Notes: generated by a model not told the origin, from the sequence alone. A DNA stretch of 64,000 nt from Sambucus nigra (GCA_949130495.1 OX422207.1:785902384-785966383), one strand, 5' to 3'; positions 9,393 to 21,241 are shown, numbered from the stretch's first letter. Numbers and translations are program-made.

Positions 9393-12300
9393 ATGTTTCC
9401 TGCCGCTCTTCCTGCACCGCCACAGATGGCAGCATTGCCACCCATTCCAGCAGTCCCAGCTCAGCAGGGACAGCTACAGTATGGACGTGTCTACAACGTT
9501 CACCAGGCTGCAATTCCACAGGCACCGCCCGCGATCGAGGGTACGTTTCCTATCCATGGCACTATGGGTCGGGTGTTATTTGATACGGGTGCTACACACT
9601 GTTTTATTGCTACACACTTCGCGAAAGCTCTAGGATTGTTAGCTACGGCAGAGAGCACAGTGACGTGTGTCGACTCACCATTAGGGAGTGGGTCACTTAT
9701 TTTCTTTATATGCCGGGGAGTCGGGGTAGAGGTTGGTGGTTTGGTATTGCCTGCGGACATGTTAGTGTTAGACATGCATGTTCACGATGTGATCATCGGT
9801 ATGGATTGGCTCGTAGCATATAGGGCCATGATTGATTGCTTCAGCGGGAGCATTGTTTTTGCTATTCCGGGGCAGGAGATGTTTATAGTGGCGATGCCTC
9901 GCCCAGAGGGAGGATCGACCGCTCATCTGTACTACATAGAGGATGATACCTCTGAGGAGGTTGTGATTCCTTTGGATTCGATCCCGGTTGTCAGGGAGTA
10001 TTCAGATGTGTTTCAGGAGATACCAGGCTTACCACCCAGTCGAGAAATAGACTTCGTTATTGATTTGCTACCGGGTACGAGACCTATAGCACGTGCACCG
10101 TACCGTATGGCTCCAGCTGAGATGCGAGAGTTACGGGATCAGATAGAGCAGCTGTTAGGGCAGGGCTTTATTCGCAGGAGTACCTCACCTTGGGGCGCTC
10201 CAGTTTTGTTTGTGAAGAAGAGGGATGGTTCACTGAGATTGTGCGTGGACTACAGAGAGTTGAATAAGGTCACGATACGGAATAAGTATCCGTTGCCTCG
10301 AATCGATGACTTATTCGACCAGTTGAGAGGAGCTTCTTTCTTTTCGAAGATTGACTTGAGGTCAGGATACCATCAGTTGCGTATCAGGGAGGAGGATGTC
10401 TCGAAGACTGCGTTCTTATCGAGATATGGTTCTTACGAGTTTCGGGTTATGCCTTTCGGCTTGACCAACGCTCCAGTAGTGTTTATGGACTTGATGAACA
10501 GGGTGTTCAGAGATTTCCTCGATCAGTTTGTCATTGTCTTCATTGATGACATTCTGGTCTACTCTCAGACAGAGAAGGAGCACGCCGATCATTTGAGGCA
10601 GGTTTTGCAGACACTTCGTCAGAACGAGCTGTATGCAAAATATGAGAAGTGCGGGTTTTGGCTGAAGGAGGTCCAGTTCTTGGGTCACATTATTTCCGAC
10701 CAGGGAATATCAGTTGATCCAGGGAAGGTGTCAGCGGTGAGGGAGTGGGGACAGCCCACGACACCAACAGAGATTCGTAGTTTCTTGGGCTTAGCAGGAT
10801 ACTACAGGAGGTTTATTCGGGGTTTCTCGGAGATAGCAGGTCCTTTGACACATCTTACTCGTAAGGGTGTGCCATATATCTGGAGTGATGCCTGTCAGTT
10901 GGCATTCGATGAATTGAAGGACAAATTGACCTCAGCACCTGTGTTAGCATTGCCGAGACCGGGAGTTGAGTATTTGGTTTACACCGATGCGTCTTTGCAA
11001 GGGCTTGGAGGTGTTTTGCAGCAAGAGAGACAGGCCATAGCTTATGCTTCCCGTAAGCTTAAGCCTCATGAGAAGAATTACCCCACGCATGATTTGGAGT
11101 TGGCAGCAGTGGTATTTGCCTTACGTATTTGGAGGCACTATCTTTTGGGGGAGAAGTTTCAGCTGTTCACAGACCACAAGTCCCTACAGTATCTGTTCAC
11201 GCAGAAAGAATTAAATATGCGGCAGCGTAGGTGGCTTGAATTTGTGAAGGACTACCAGTTCGACATCCAGTACCACCCAGGTAAGGCTAACGTGGTAGCA
11301 GACGCGTTGAGCCGTAGGCCAGCAGATGAGGTGGCAGAGGTGTGGAAGGCAAAGTGGAAGGAATTGGGACACCAGGATGCAGTGGTCCGATCTTTCATGT
11401 CTGTAATGACCGTTACACCGCAGATTGTCACAAAGGTTGTACGGGCACAGGCAAATGACTCGTTCTGTCAGGAGCAGATAGTTCGATTACTTGCAGAGGG
11501 AGCCGAGTCCTATACCGTTAGCTCAGACGGAGGATTGCGCTTCAATGGGAGGTTGGTAGTTCCGGAAGAGGAAGAATTACGGCACGATGTTATGGCTGAG
11601 TCGCACGGCTCACGGTTCGCGGTACATCCCGGAGGGGACAAAATGTACCAAGACATGAGACGGCAATATTGGTGGAGCGGTATGAAGAAAGATATCGCTG
11701 AGTTTGTCTCAAAATGCGCCACTTGTCAGCTTGTAAAAGTGGATCATCAGAAACCGGCAGGATTGCTACAACCGTTGGAGGTTTCGGTGTGGATGTGGGA
11801 GAGCATATCCATGGATTTTGTCACGGGGTTGCCTACGTCGCAGAGGGGTCACGACTCCGTTTGGGTAATTGTGGACAGGTTGTCCAAGGTCGCTCACTTC
11901 TTACCCGTAAGGACTGACTACACTACGGGACAGTATGCCCAGCTTTTCATTTCAGAGATTGTGAGACTTCACGGTGTGCCCCTGAATATCGTGTCTGACA
12001 GAGACAAGATATTTGTTTCGAGGTTTTGGGAGAGTTTCCAGGAGGCCATGGGCACGGAATTGCGGTTGAGTACGGCTTATCACCCGCAGACCGATGGGCA
12101 GACAGAGCGCACCAACCAGATGTTGGAGGACATGCTACGCATGTGCATTATTGACTTCGGAGGTGGATGGGAGCAGTACCTTCCACTGGTGGAGTTTGCT
12201 TACAACAACTCCTATCAGTTCACGATTGGCATGGCTCCGTTTGAGGCATTGTACGGCAGGCCTTGTAGTTCCCCAGCATGTTGCTTGGAGGTGGGGGACA

Positions 12301-12617
12301 ACAAATTACTTGGGCCAGAAGTTATCCAGGATACTTCGGCAAGGATTGAGTTGATTCGGAGTCGCATTCGGGTAGCTCAAGACAGGCAGAAGAGTTATGC
12401 TGATGCGAAGAGATTTTTCAGGGAGTTCCAAGTAGGGGACCAGGTTTTGCTCAGGGTTTCTCCGATGAAGGGGATTATGCGATTCGGGAAGAAGGGTTGG
12501 CACCGAGGTATGTGGGGCCGTTTCCTATTATTGAGCGGATCGGACCGGTTGCGTATAGACTGGGGCTACCGGAGCACTTGCATCGGATTCACGACGTGTT
12601 CCATATTTCCTCACTGA
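9393..12617 (+). CDS. Pol polyprotein of element A (protease, RT, RNase H, integrase)
   Basis: The frame is open for 1074 residues after the second TAG. Protease has DTGATH (D64-T65-G66). Reverse transcriptase spans about 230-420, with [32 protein letters not shown] and a catalytic FIDD at 383-386. RNase H spans about 523-640, with YTDAS, FTDHKSL and [10 protein letters not shown]. Integrase has an HHCC finger (H738, H745, C775, C778) and a D-D-E core at D808, D869 and E905 ([28 protein letters not shown]). All visible catalytic residues are present. A frameshift near 12496 sends the last 40 codons out of frame. Compared with element C, about four bases are missing between GKKG and the APRYVGPF block. 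ATG 9393 is only the first Met after the stop, not a true start. Confidence 0.93.
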   Translation: MFPAALPAPPQMAALPPIPAVPAQQGQLQYGRVYNVHQAAIPQAPPAIEGTFPIHGTMGRVLFDTGATHCFIATHFAKALGLLATAESTVTCVDSPLGSGSLIFFICRGVGVEVGGLVLPADMLVLDMHVHDVIIGMDWLVAYRAMIDCFSGSIVFAIPGQEMFIVAMPRPEGGSTAHLYYIEDDTSEEVVIPLDSIPVVREYSDVFQEIPGLPPSREIDFVIDLLPGTRPIARAPYRMAPAEMRELRDQIEQLLGQGFIRRSTSPWGAPVLFVKKRDGSLRLCVDYRELNKVTIRNKYPLPRIDDLFDQLRGASFFSKIDLRSGYHQLRIREEDVSKTAFLSRYGSYEFRVMPFGLTNAPVVFMDLMNRVFRDFLDQFVIVFIDDILVYSQTEKEHADHLRQVLQTLRQNELYAKYEKCGFWLKEVQFLGHIISDQGISVDPGKVSAVREWGQPTTPTEIRSFLGLAGYYRRFIRGFSEIAGPLTHLTRKGVPYIWSDACQLAFDELKDKLTSAPVLALPRPGVEYLVYTDASLQGLGGVLQQERQAIAYASRKLKPHEKNYPTHDLELAAVVFALRIWRHYLLGEKFQLFTDHKSLQYLFTQKELNMRQRRWLEFVKDYQFDIQYHPGKANVVADALSRRPADEVAEVWKAKWKELGHQDAVVRSFMSVMTVTPQIVTKVVRAQANDSFCQEQIVRLLAEGAESYTVSSDGGLRFNGRLVVPEEEELRHDVMAESHGSRFAVHPGGDKMYQDMRRQYWWSGMKKDIAEFVSKCATCQLVKVDHQKPAGLLQPLEVSVWMWESISMDFVTGLPTSQRGHDSVWVIVDRLSKVAHFLPVRTDYTTGQYAQLFISEIVRLHGVPLNIVSDRDKIFVSRFWESFQEAMGTELRLSTAYHPQTDGQTERTNQMLEDMLRMCIIDFGGGWEQYLPLVEFAYNNSYQFTIGMAPFEALYGRPCSSPACCLEVGDNKLLGPEVIQDTSARIELIRSRIRVAQDRQKSYADAKRFFREFQVGDQVLLRVSPMKGIMRFGKKGWHRGMWGRFLLLSGSDRLRIDWGYRSTCIGFTTCSIFPH

Positions 12618-12865
12618 GGAAATACCTTAGAGATAATTTGGCTCATTCTCACATTGCTGTGGAGGACATCGACCTCCAGCCGGATAGCTCCTACGAGGAG
12701 GGGCCAATTGCTATTTTGGACCGAAGCGAGAGGAAACTGCGGTCAAAGATAGTCCCGTTAGTGCGTGTTCAGTGGCGACATCACAATGTCGAGGAGTCCA
12801 CATGGGAGCGCGAGGATGAGATGCGCGAACGTTATCCAGAGCTATTTTTAGCAGGTACTTTCTAG
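12497..12865 (+). pseudogene. Integrase C-terminus and chromodomain of element A, out of frame
   Basis: This is the proper continuation of pol after the frameshift. It begins with [19 protein letters not shown] (GPF/Y module of integrase) and [15 protein letters not shown]. The chromodomain follows: [19 protein letters not shown], then MRERYPELF. Chromodomains of this type are thought to steer chromovirus integration to heterochromatin. The stop at 12863-12865 is the natural pol end, 5 bp before the terminal palindrome. In this copy the chromodomain cannot be fused to integrase unless the frameshift is bypassed. Confidence 0.9.
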
Positions 12866-12869
12866 TTTC

Positions 12870-12888
12870 GAATTTCGGGACGAAATTC
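12870..12888 (+). promoter_or_regulatory. Palindrome before the polypurine tract of A
   Basis: GAATTTCG GGA CGAAATTC is a perfect 8-bp inverted repeat with a 3-nt loop, 8 nt before the polypurine tract. The same device occurs at the matching place in elements B and C of this window. Confidence 0.85.
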
Positions 12889-12895
12889 AGTTATT

Positions 12896-12905
12896 AGGGG
12901 GGGAG
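12896..12905 (+). promoter_or_regulatory. Polypurine tract of element A
   Basis: AGGGGGGGAG directly precedes TA and the 3' LTR start. This is the normal plus-strand primer of reverse transcription. Confidence 0.93.
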
Positions 12906-12907
12906 TA

Positions 12908-15870
12908 TGTAATACCCCGTACTTTTGGCTATAATTATTTTTGGGATTAATTAATTAATTGCGTATTAATTGGAAATTAATTCGGGTTATAAATACTAAT
13001 ATGATGCGAATTGGTATTTGATTATGTGCATATATGATTATATATGTATCTGGTACTATAAAATTTGTCGTGAGATTTATATACGGCATTTTAGAAATTT
13101 TGTTGAGACGCGTGGGACCGCCGCGTCACGGTATATTATTTTGATTAATAAAAGTGAATTTAAAATCTATAATCCGTATGGTCGTTTTGAGTGCGTCAAC
13201 GCGTCCGGAAGGGTCGAGATAGTCAGAAAACACTAGCCGGGGGTATAGTTTGGGTCCCGGGGTATTTTTAGGCCATACCGGTAACTTAAAGGGTATTTTA
13301 GTAATTTGGTATTTTTGGGTAATTAAAAGTGACGAAAATTGAGAGTTGTAATCTGATAAGGATTGACCCAACCAACCCTTTATTAACCCCATAAGCTACG
13401 TAGGTTATCATTTAGTCTTCCAACTCTCCCAAAGAAAACCTTAGCCACCATAGCCATCTTTTGGAGAAGAAAGCTTGGAGAAGGAGAGAGAGAGAGGAAT
13501 TCTGCAGAGATTCTTCACCAAATCAACACCAAATCCGAAATCAAACCAAGGCAAGTGATTTATTCCATTTAAATTTCAGAGAATGATTCTTCCATGTTAG
13601 ATTATTCAAAAACTTTGTATGTTCTTGGAAGATAATGAAAAACCCATAAGATTGGAGTTATTAGTTTGAATTTTGGGATATAGGTTGCATGTAGAATGTT
13701 ACTGGATGATCATATTATGTGAATTACTGCCTTTTGTAATACCAAAAACGGATCTAAGATGAGGTTCATGACTGTTCTTGAGAAAAATCAGAAAAACTAG
13801 GTTTTTGATGAAGATTGATCCATATGTAGCCTATAGTTGTTGAAATATTGATTTATGGACGTTAGTAATATTGTAGGATGGTTATATAACATTACTATAA
13901 CGTTATGTTTGAGAATCATACGCTAGAAATAAGTTTTGGGACGTTTTCAAATCTGCAGAACGAAGCAGTCCGTAGCCATACCTGTTCGATCGATCGATCG
14001 ACATTCATCAGTCGATCGATCGACTAGATCGATCGATCGATATTCATAGGTCGATCGATCGACCTTCCCAGAATGAGTAAAATTTTCCTTAATTTGATTT
14101 TAATGGTGGAAACCCTCGGAGAATACGTTTGGAGAACTTATGAATACCCTCACCCTTAAGGAAGACCAGTAGGTGTGATTATTATAGTGGACTTTAATTA
14201 GAATGCAATTCGAGGAATTATTCTAAATAAATGAAATTCGTTATGTGAGATAATAATTGGGTTAATAGTACCAATTGGAATAAGTTGATGAAATAAGGTT
14301 TGGGGCAGAAACAAAGACCTTAGGTATAAAGATGTCATATGTGAGAATTATGGGAGACTTAATAGTCTATTTGAGATAGGTTTTAAGTTTAAGGAATTAC
14401 GACGTGAGACGTGTCGACTATTTAAATTATATATTATCGGATAACTCGAAATATATAAGTTTGGAATAATGGTATAATGATGTAGAAAATACCTTATTAA
14501 TATGGTAATATCTAAGATGTGTGAATGCTTAGTATATAGTTTATGTGTATAACATACCTACCATACTTGCTATCACGGGGGAGGTTTGCGTTCGCTTAGG
14601 ACCCTATAATCCTTGTGTGCCTACGGGGGGGGATTTAGACTGGTACCTTGATGAACATAGGTCATAGAAAGACTTATTGTGATATTAATAAGTCCGCTGA
14701 CCATGGGAGCGTAGGTATGTGCGTGACCCATGTGATGGTGACTGTGTTCGCCTCCATTATTTGTGATGTTGTTATCAGTAAACTATTCCTGAGAGATTCG
14801 GAATATGTAATCCTTATGTACGTGATGTACCGGGATGGATAGCAGAGTATGTGTGCACTACAGCTTAGATTGCGGGGTGCTTGTATCGTATATTTATGAT
14901 GTGAATAATATACTTTAAATTAACGAAAATCCTCATGTTAATGCTGTAAAAATATTACGGTATTGTTTCGAGATATATAATGAGTTAGCTGATAGTTATA
15001 TCTATGGCATATTTAGTAACTGAGCTTACGTTAAACCTCTATTTAATTACGAGCGTTGTTATGATAAATGGAACCGAGTAATATGGGTAGAACCTTTGGC
15101 AGTTTAGCTAGTTATGTTGTCAGTTATCTAGTAATATGGGTCGTTATAGATGAGTACTTACGTTAGGAATGCACAGTTAGTCGAGAGGTGAGAATTTAAT
15201 GTGAGTGCACGTCCTAACATGTACTTTGCATTTAATGTTTTAAATGGTTTTAAAGCACTTGCAGGTTTTTTTAAAAATGATTTTTCCACTTTCGGGCTCT
15301 GACCCATTTGCTTTCAAATATATTTTCTTGTAAAACCATTTTAGGTGCCCAGCCACAAGGACACCAAGCATAGGATTCTCATTCAGGTGACGAGCTGTAG
15401 CTGTTTGTGGAAGCTACAGGGATTTGCATGTAGACGCGTCTCTCATTTGGATTCCAGTCTCAGCATCTATCAGTTGTAGGGCATGTTGCCCAATTCTACT
15501 AGACATTTTTACATTTCAGTTTTCAGACTCTAGCATGTATTGCTCAGTATTCAGTTTTAGTTATTTATTTCAGTTTACTTATCAGTTGTGGGATTTGTAT
15601 TGAGGAGTTTTTCCTCCAGAGTTTATTTATATATTGTGATGGTTATTCATTTTACTTCAGTATGGTGAATGGTGTTATTTAGTTATTCATTACTCTTGTT
15701 GCATGTTAATCAGATTTAATTAAAATTTGGCAACTTGCTTTTTAAATACTAGGTGGTTAGTAATAATAAAATGTTTTCGACAGTGATACTATTAACTGAG
15801 CCAACTTGGCATTTTGAATTAATTTTATAAAGGAGTAGCTACCCGGTATTTAATTAGTCGGGGTGTCACA
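12908..15870 (+). repeat. 3' LTR of element A
   Basis: This 2963-bp LTR is the same length as the 5' LTR. I counted 13 base differences between them, no indels. It ends GGGTGTCACA and is followed by the GGATA duplication. Confidence 0.97.
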
Positions 15871-16179
15871 GGATATTCATCATATAATACTTTTATTACT
15901 TCTATAAGATATCTTATACAAAGCAGTTAAAGGATGAATTGATTTAAATATATTTAAAATAAGAGTTCTAATATTTTTTTAGTTTTGTTCAAGAAATTGA
16001 TTATATTAAATAATTATTTTAGCTATTCGTAATTTATCCTTCTATTTTTACATAATTGAAATTTTAATTACAACAAAATTGAAAATTAATATCATTGAGA
16101 CATAAAGTTTTTTATGCCTATTTATATTTTAGGGCCTGGGATAGTCATTTTAATTGGGGCCAAAAGTTTATAAATTATT

Positions 16180-17480
16180 TTAAATTGGTACCTGAAGTTC
16201 TCAATTGCTATTAAAAAATTTGACATGATAATGAAATATGCCCTAAAATCAAACCTGAAGTTTTGATTATTTCTATAATAGGGCAAGGGATACTAAAAGT
16301 TCCAGAATAATTATTTATAATTTGGACCCGAAGCTCCAATAATTTTGTAATCAGACATGAAGTTTTGATTATTTATATAATAAAGGTACGGATATTAAAT
16401 GTTTCATAATTATTATTTATAGTTTGGACCTAAAGTTCCAAAAAATTATATCCGTTATTAAAGTTAAAGTTTTGATATAATTGTGAAGTGTGTATAGGGT
16501 GATCCCTGTTATTTAAAATTAGTACTAAAGTTTTCCAATAATTATTCAAATACGAAAATTGAATTTTTTTCTGTTCAAATTTGAAGACGTTGAGTAAGAA
16601 AATTATTTGGACCTAAAGTGTCAAAACAACAAGTATCACAATCAAAGCTGAAGTTTTGATTGTCAAATTGAAAGGATATAGACCTAGAGTCTCCCAAATA
16701 TCATTTTCTTTTTATGTGAAGATCTATATTCACTATTGTAACCAGAAGTTCATACAATATTATTTTTCATTGGAATATAAAACATGTGGACCTGAAGCTC
16801 CAACAAAATATATCAAAAATCAAAAGTTGAAGCTTTGATTATTCACGGGGTATGAATTTTAAAAGTTCTCAAAATAATTATTTATAATTTAGACCTAAAG
16901 CTCCAAATATATTATTTTTGTTGGGATTAAATTCAAAATAAATTGGATATTTAGACATATTTTTTCAAGTTCTTGACTTTTATTTTCTTTATTAAATGAT
17001 ATGTCTTTTTTAATACTCTATTAATGGTTAAGTGTCCCTTTAACTATCATATTAATGGTTTCACCATTAAATTTGTATCTCTTCACCTTTCCCTTCATTT
17101 GAGTATTAAATTACTTTTAGTGGCATTCAATATTAACTCATTTTCACATTTTAATTATTTAATATACATTGAAGCCTGGGAATGTGTAGAGGATGTGAAA
17201 AATTAATCCCTTCATTTTTTTAATTAAAGGCTGGATTAATATTGGTCAAAGTTAATAAAAATTATTTGGCACTCGTTTGGAAGATTCTCTAACATTTTTA
17301 CCCCCTAATCAAACTTGAAGTTTTGATAAAAATTGGTTGATAATTTAATGTCCTTCGACGTTAGTAATATTGATATCGAACTTCAACTATTTGTGTAGAA
17401 CCAGAAGTTCTCATATACAAATGATAAAACTTGAAGTATCCCATTTTTTGAAAATGTGATAATTATCTAATAAGAGATTT
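16180..17480 (+). repeat. Alternating degenerate motif array in copia leader
   Basis: Two short motifs alternate through more than 1.2 kb. One is like GGACCTGAAGCTCCAA (near 16190, 16323, 16424, 16608, 16790, 16890). The other is like AAGTTGAAGTTTTGATTATT (near 16255, 16355, 16460, 16648, 16825, 17310). Spacing between like motifs is roughly 100-150 bp. Weaker copies continue to about 17900. Nothing here is coding. Confidence 0.7.
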
Positions 17481-18180
17481 TTTTAAAATACTTCCATTTG
17501 CTTAGATTTGATCAATGGACTCTTGTCCGAAATATAAATTATAGTTGTTCATATATATTTGAACTGACACACACTTCACAATTTATACTGAATCTTATAA
17601 CTGATAATTTTGAACTGTCATTATATAATGACATTTGTCTAGCAAACAATGAGCAACTCATATTATTTTGAAAGCCAAAATTTTTTCAAACTTAGTATGC
17701 AATATAGTAAAAGGTTCAACCATAAATGAACCTAAAGCTCCATAAGAGCCTATGTGATGTTGTTATGTGGTATCCGCCCATTCATATATGATGAGTTATA
17801 TGAAAGCAATTCCTGGTGTGATTTTCTTTGTTTTATGGGAATCAGTATACATGGGTATCATATTGAAATAAACAGTGAAAAGTAATTTTGCGTTACTTAT
17901 AGCTTAAAGGCCAGAAGCTTACACTAGAAAACAATCATTACATTATTCAAATAATTATACTATAGAGTATTTAACATCGTGAAATGGCACTTTGTTATGA
18001 GCCTCCACCCCCATGGTTCAATTATTTATTATTATATAATGTCCATTTTTTTCACCTTAATTCTTTTTCATAAGACATTATGAATGGAAAGGATATATAT
18101 CACAAAGGTATATATGATGTTTATGATTCACTCTAATATTAAACCATTGATAAATACAATGTTTATAGTATATGTGCAAT
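17481..18180. other. AT-rich copia interior, no gene seen
   Basis: No recognisable frame, RNA gene or element end. By position it should cover gag, protease and the N-terminal integrase of the copia element, but it is too decayed to read. Confidence 0.35.
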
Positions 18181-18765
18181 TTTATTTTGGTGAGACACTA
18201 TTCTCTTCGTCAGGGGGAGGATAGAACGTACCGAAAGTACAAATTATACTTAAAGAACGGTTCGTTCCTTAAGAATGACGATAATTATAATGAAATACTT
18301 CCACACTGTCTCATATAATTCCCTGTATCACTCAATGCAAAAATGAAAGTGAAAAATTATATGGCAAAATCAAATGTCACATGGATTAGTTGTAAATATA
18401 CTTGCCAAAATCATTATTCCAGAAGGATAAAATAAATTCGATAGAAAATAAAGTTATTACACGTCAAAAGCATGGTAAACCTATAGGTCCTAACTACTTG
18501 ACTCCCCAAAAGTGGATATTAAATAACATCATGCCCAACTAACGCTCTGAAAGAGATTATGAACAAAAATATCCACTTTCTCAAAAACCCCAGAAGAGGT
18601 TATTGTCTATGAAAAGACTCAAGTCCCTGAAGTGAATATAATGACCTTGAAGTTGGCGAAGGTACCTAATATTAAATGAGATCTCTATGTTTTATACATA
18701 TATAAGAGAAAAGTGGGAACAACAAATATGATCATCGATGATATAATTATATATGTAGCTACATA
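18180..18765 (+). pseudogene. Copia integrase C-terminus and linker relic
   Basis: Plus-strand three-frame reading gives pieces of one copia family in order: TLFSSSGGG-like (intact relatives FPTLGGE), KHGKPIGPNYLTPQK (relatives KRGRPIGSKDKNPRK), then EEVIVYEKTQVPEV-like, then a YI..RKVGTTNMIIDDII stretch (relatives YVHTGEKWDRN..IVDDIFA). Stops and frameshifts lie between nearly all pieces. The match is to the integrase-RT linker of plant copia pol. I do not assign a lineage. Confidence 0.62.
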
Positions 18766-18779
18766 AAAATGAAAGGACA

Positions 18780-19700
18780 ATGACACTATAAATCCACTTA
18801 CTAGGAATGAATGTAAACAAAAAATATATTAGCCAAATGATAAAATTCCATGATGACATAATTATAGTCTCTTAATATACGTGGTGTATTTGAACCTGTA
18901 GTGGAAACCCCAAAAGATGTTAACTCTGAAGTTTACGAATGAGTGTTTATAAGAATATGAAGTCTTAAAACTCACTAAAAATTACATTATTTATGGCATA
19001 AGGTTTCCTAAAGAAACCAAAATTGATTATATACTAACATACTATCCAGTTTCAGCAATAAATACTTTTCAGATATAAGACTAGCTTAACATTTTTTTGA
19101 AACATATCTATGAGACTCATGAATATTATAACTTCTTATATATATGGGACTTAAACAAAGAATATATGTGAAAATACCCCAAAAAAATATATTTTAGAAG
19201 CAAAGATAAGGAGTATGTACTCAAAAACACTAACACATTCATTGTATAGTAGGCAATCCAAATGGATATAGGTACAACCATCTTAGTTAATATTTGTGTA
19301 AGGAATGGTATTAAAACAATCATATATTCAAATGTGCCATTATAAAATATCCTTAAATGGATGTTCTCCTGAAGAGCTCAACTAAAATGCAAAATATCCC
19401 AATATGAATTCAAAAATGAATGACCTTAGGGTAACTAGCTATTGCATCGACTTGCTGTTCTAGAAAATTTTATGTTCAACTCATATCCATTAGTCAAATG
19501 GATTGAAAAATCTTGCAATGCTTCAGCATATATTAAGCATATAATTTTATTCTACTAATGGTCTTCGGTATTTGGATATTAAATTATTCGTATAATCTTA
19601 AAGAGGATAGCAAAATTAAATTTGGTCCTGAAGTACCATATGTACATGTTATTATAGTATTAGGTCTAAAAGTACCATACTTGTACGTTATTAGTATAAT
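18780..19700 (+). pseudogene. Copia reverse transcriptase relic
   Basis: Pieces in correct order: VFEPVVETPKDVNSEVYE (intact relatives VFGPVVQTPEGVKPVGYKWV), FPKETKIDYILTYYPVSAIN (relatives FSQRPGIDYEETYSPV.D), LMNIITSYIYGT (relatives LMDVVTAYLYGS), then KIRSMYSKTLTHSLYSRQS (relatives SREMYSIKLQKSLYGLKQS). The catalytic YVDD box is not readable. Many stops are present. This fixes the copia element on the plus strand. Confidence 0.7.
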
Positions 19701-20248
19701 GATATATATATAACACATTGCATGATACTGGATATCAAAATGGTGTAATACCCCGTACTTTTATGGATATTTAAATTACATGAGTGGATTTAATTTAATA
19801 ATTTGAGAATTTAAAGTAAATAAGATGGACTAATTATATTTCATTTTGCAGGTGAATAAAAGCGGCATGTGATGTTATTTTATGCGAAAAACACGTGTGG
19901 AGATGTGTTGGGTTTAAGACGTGAATTATTGATTAGTGACTCGGATAAAAATTTTGAGTGCACGGTTGGTTTCAAAAGGGCCGAGATAGTCAAATTAGAG
20001 TACTCGGGGGTAGTGTTTGGGTTCTAAAGACTTTTTGGATTAGTAGGGACTCACATTGGTGTATACGAGTCAATTTTGGGTTTAATAAGGGATAACTCTT
20101 ATTTCTCTCTTATAAGGGAACTGGAGAAAGAGATAAAAGAGATAAAAGAGAAAGAAAAAATAAAGAAGAGAAAGAAGGAGGAAAAGGGAGAAAAGAGAAG
20201 ATTTTCGACCAAGCTCCGACGGATTTCGACATGAGATCGTCGGATTTA

Positions 20249-20417
20249 GAGCTTGCAATTTTTGACACGATAACTCGTTTATGGTAACAACTTGAAATGA
20301 CCCGAAGACAACACAATTAACTTGTATAGATTTAAGAGTACACAAAAATTACAGTCAAATAAAAATCAAAACAAATAAAAAACGACACGACTAACTCGAA
20401 TTGCCACCCCTAGTCGA
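20249..20417. mobile_element. 169-bp insertion in LTR1
   Basis: Compared with LTR2 (near 46570), 169 bp are inserted and flanked by ATTTA on both sides (20244-20248 and 20418-20422), a likely 5-bp duplication. It contains ACACGATAACTCG-like and GCCACCCCTAG-like phrases. I do not recognise its class; it has no terminal inverted repeats that I can see. Confidence 0.6.
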
Positions 20418-20824
20418 ATTTATCCAACTAGGCAAGTGTTTAAGTTACTTTAATCATTGTAGTGTTTTTATTATCCATATTATAGTGGGTGTAAAAACTA
20501 TAAAATGGTGGGTTTGGGACTCTTTAATGAAAATAGGTTTGTGGAAATGATTTTCATATAAATTGATTTGATAATAATTTCTTAAGAAAATCTAAGCTTG
20601 AAGCATTTTAATGGTGGAAATTTATTGAGATAATTAAATGGGTTTATTTTTGGGATAGGGTTTAATCCATGATAACTATGATGAATCCCATGATATTAAA
20701 TGGTTGTGTTGGTGGTAAATAAGTGTGTATATGTTTAAATTGTTGGTTTAGGATATTAGGAACCTTAAATCTTGGATTGGATGAGAGTGTGAGTGAATTT
20801 CGTGGAAAGCATAAATTTGGACAG

Positions 20825-20945
20825 ACAGACCCGGTTTGAACTGGGGTTCCAGATCAATTCAATTTTGAGGTTACCGAATCGGTCCGATTATTTGAGCACC
20901 AGACCGGTTCATTTTTCTTGGACACCGGATTGGTCCGGCTTTGAC
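20825..20945. repeat. CGGTCC/ACCGGTTC repeats in LTR1
   Basis: The core GGTCCG / ACCGGTTC recurs at roughly 25-40-bp spacing in both orientations. The homologous part of LTR2 (about 46970-47110) shows the same cluster with more copies. It belongs to the LTR family, not to an insertion. Confidence 0.6.
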
Positions 20946-21241
20946 AGAAAATCCAAAAGGTTTTTCTTAGCCTATAAAGGATTGGAGACGAATTCCTTTT
21001 GGAGATAAATGTTATGGGATTCTAAATAGAGTGAGAGGACCTCTAAAAGAGTATATGGGGGATATATAAGTCTCGAGTTAGTGGGAAAGATTCGGGGTTT
21101 AAATTTAGGAATGTCTGGGACGAAGACATTCGAGGAATTATTCGTCAGGTTCGTATATATATTTATGTGTGTAGAATATTTATGCCGATTATATATGGGT
21201 AGAATATAAATAAATAAATATATATATATATATATATATAT

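Larger units (their letters stand above)
5088..15870 (+). mobile_element. Complete Tekay/Del-type Ty3/gypsy element A
   Basis: The 10,783-bp element has two LTRs of exactly 2963 bp, TGT...ACA ends, a 5-bp GGATA duplication (5083-5087 and 15871-15875), an initiator-Met tRNA primer site and a polypurine tract. Gag and pol are in one frame, and pol ends in a chromodomain. Domain order is Gag, protease, RT, RNase H, integrase, chromodomain, which defines a chromovirus; long LTRs and residue wording favour the Tekay (Del) lineage. By eye the LTRs differ at 13 sites (about 0.4 percent), so insertion is recent. The element is nevertheless disabled by two in-frame TAG codons and a frameshift. It is inserted in an old copia element. 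Confidence 0.95.
15871..19743 (+). mobile_element. Right part of the old Ty1/copia element
   Basis: The copia element split by element A resumes here. In order it contains AT-rich leader sequence, a degenerate repeated motif array, an integrase C-terminal relic (about 18180-18760) and an RT relic (about 18780-19700), all on the plus strand. It ends abruptly where the gypsy array starts (19744), before any 3' LTR, so its remainder must lie beyond the array, outside the window. All frames are broken. Confidence 0.7.

Noticed and set aside
20082..20345. Hydrophobic minus-strand frames as membrane proteins
   Set aside because: They read through GA-rich LTR sequence and across the 169-bp insertion; the same zone in LTR2 gives a different reading.
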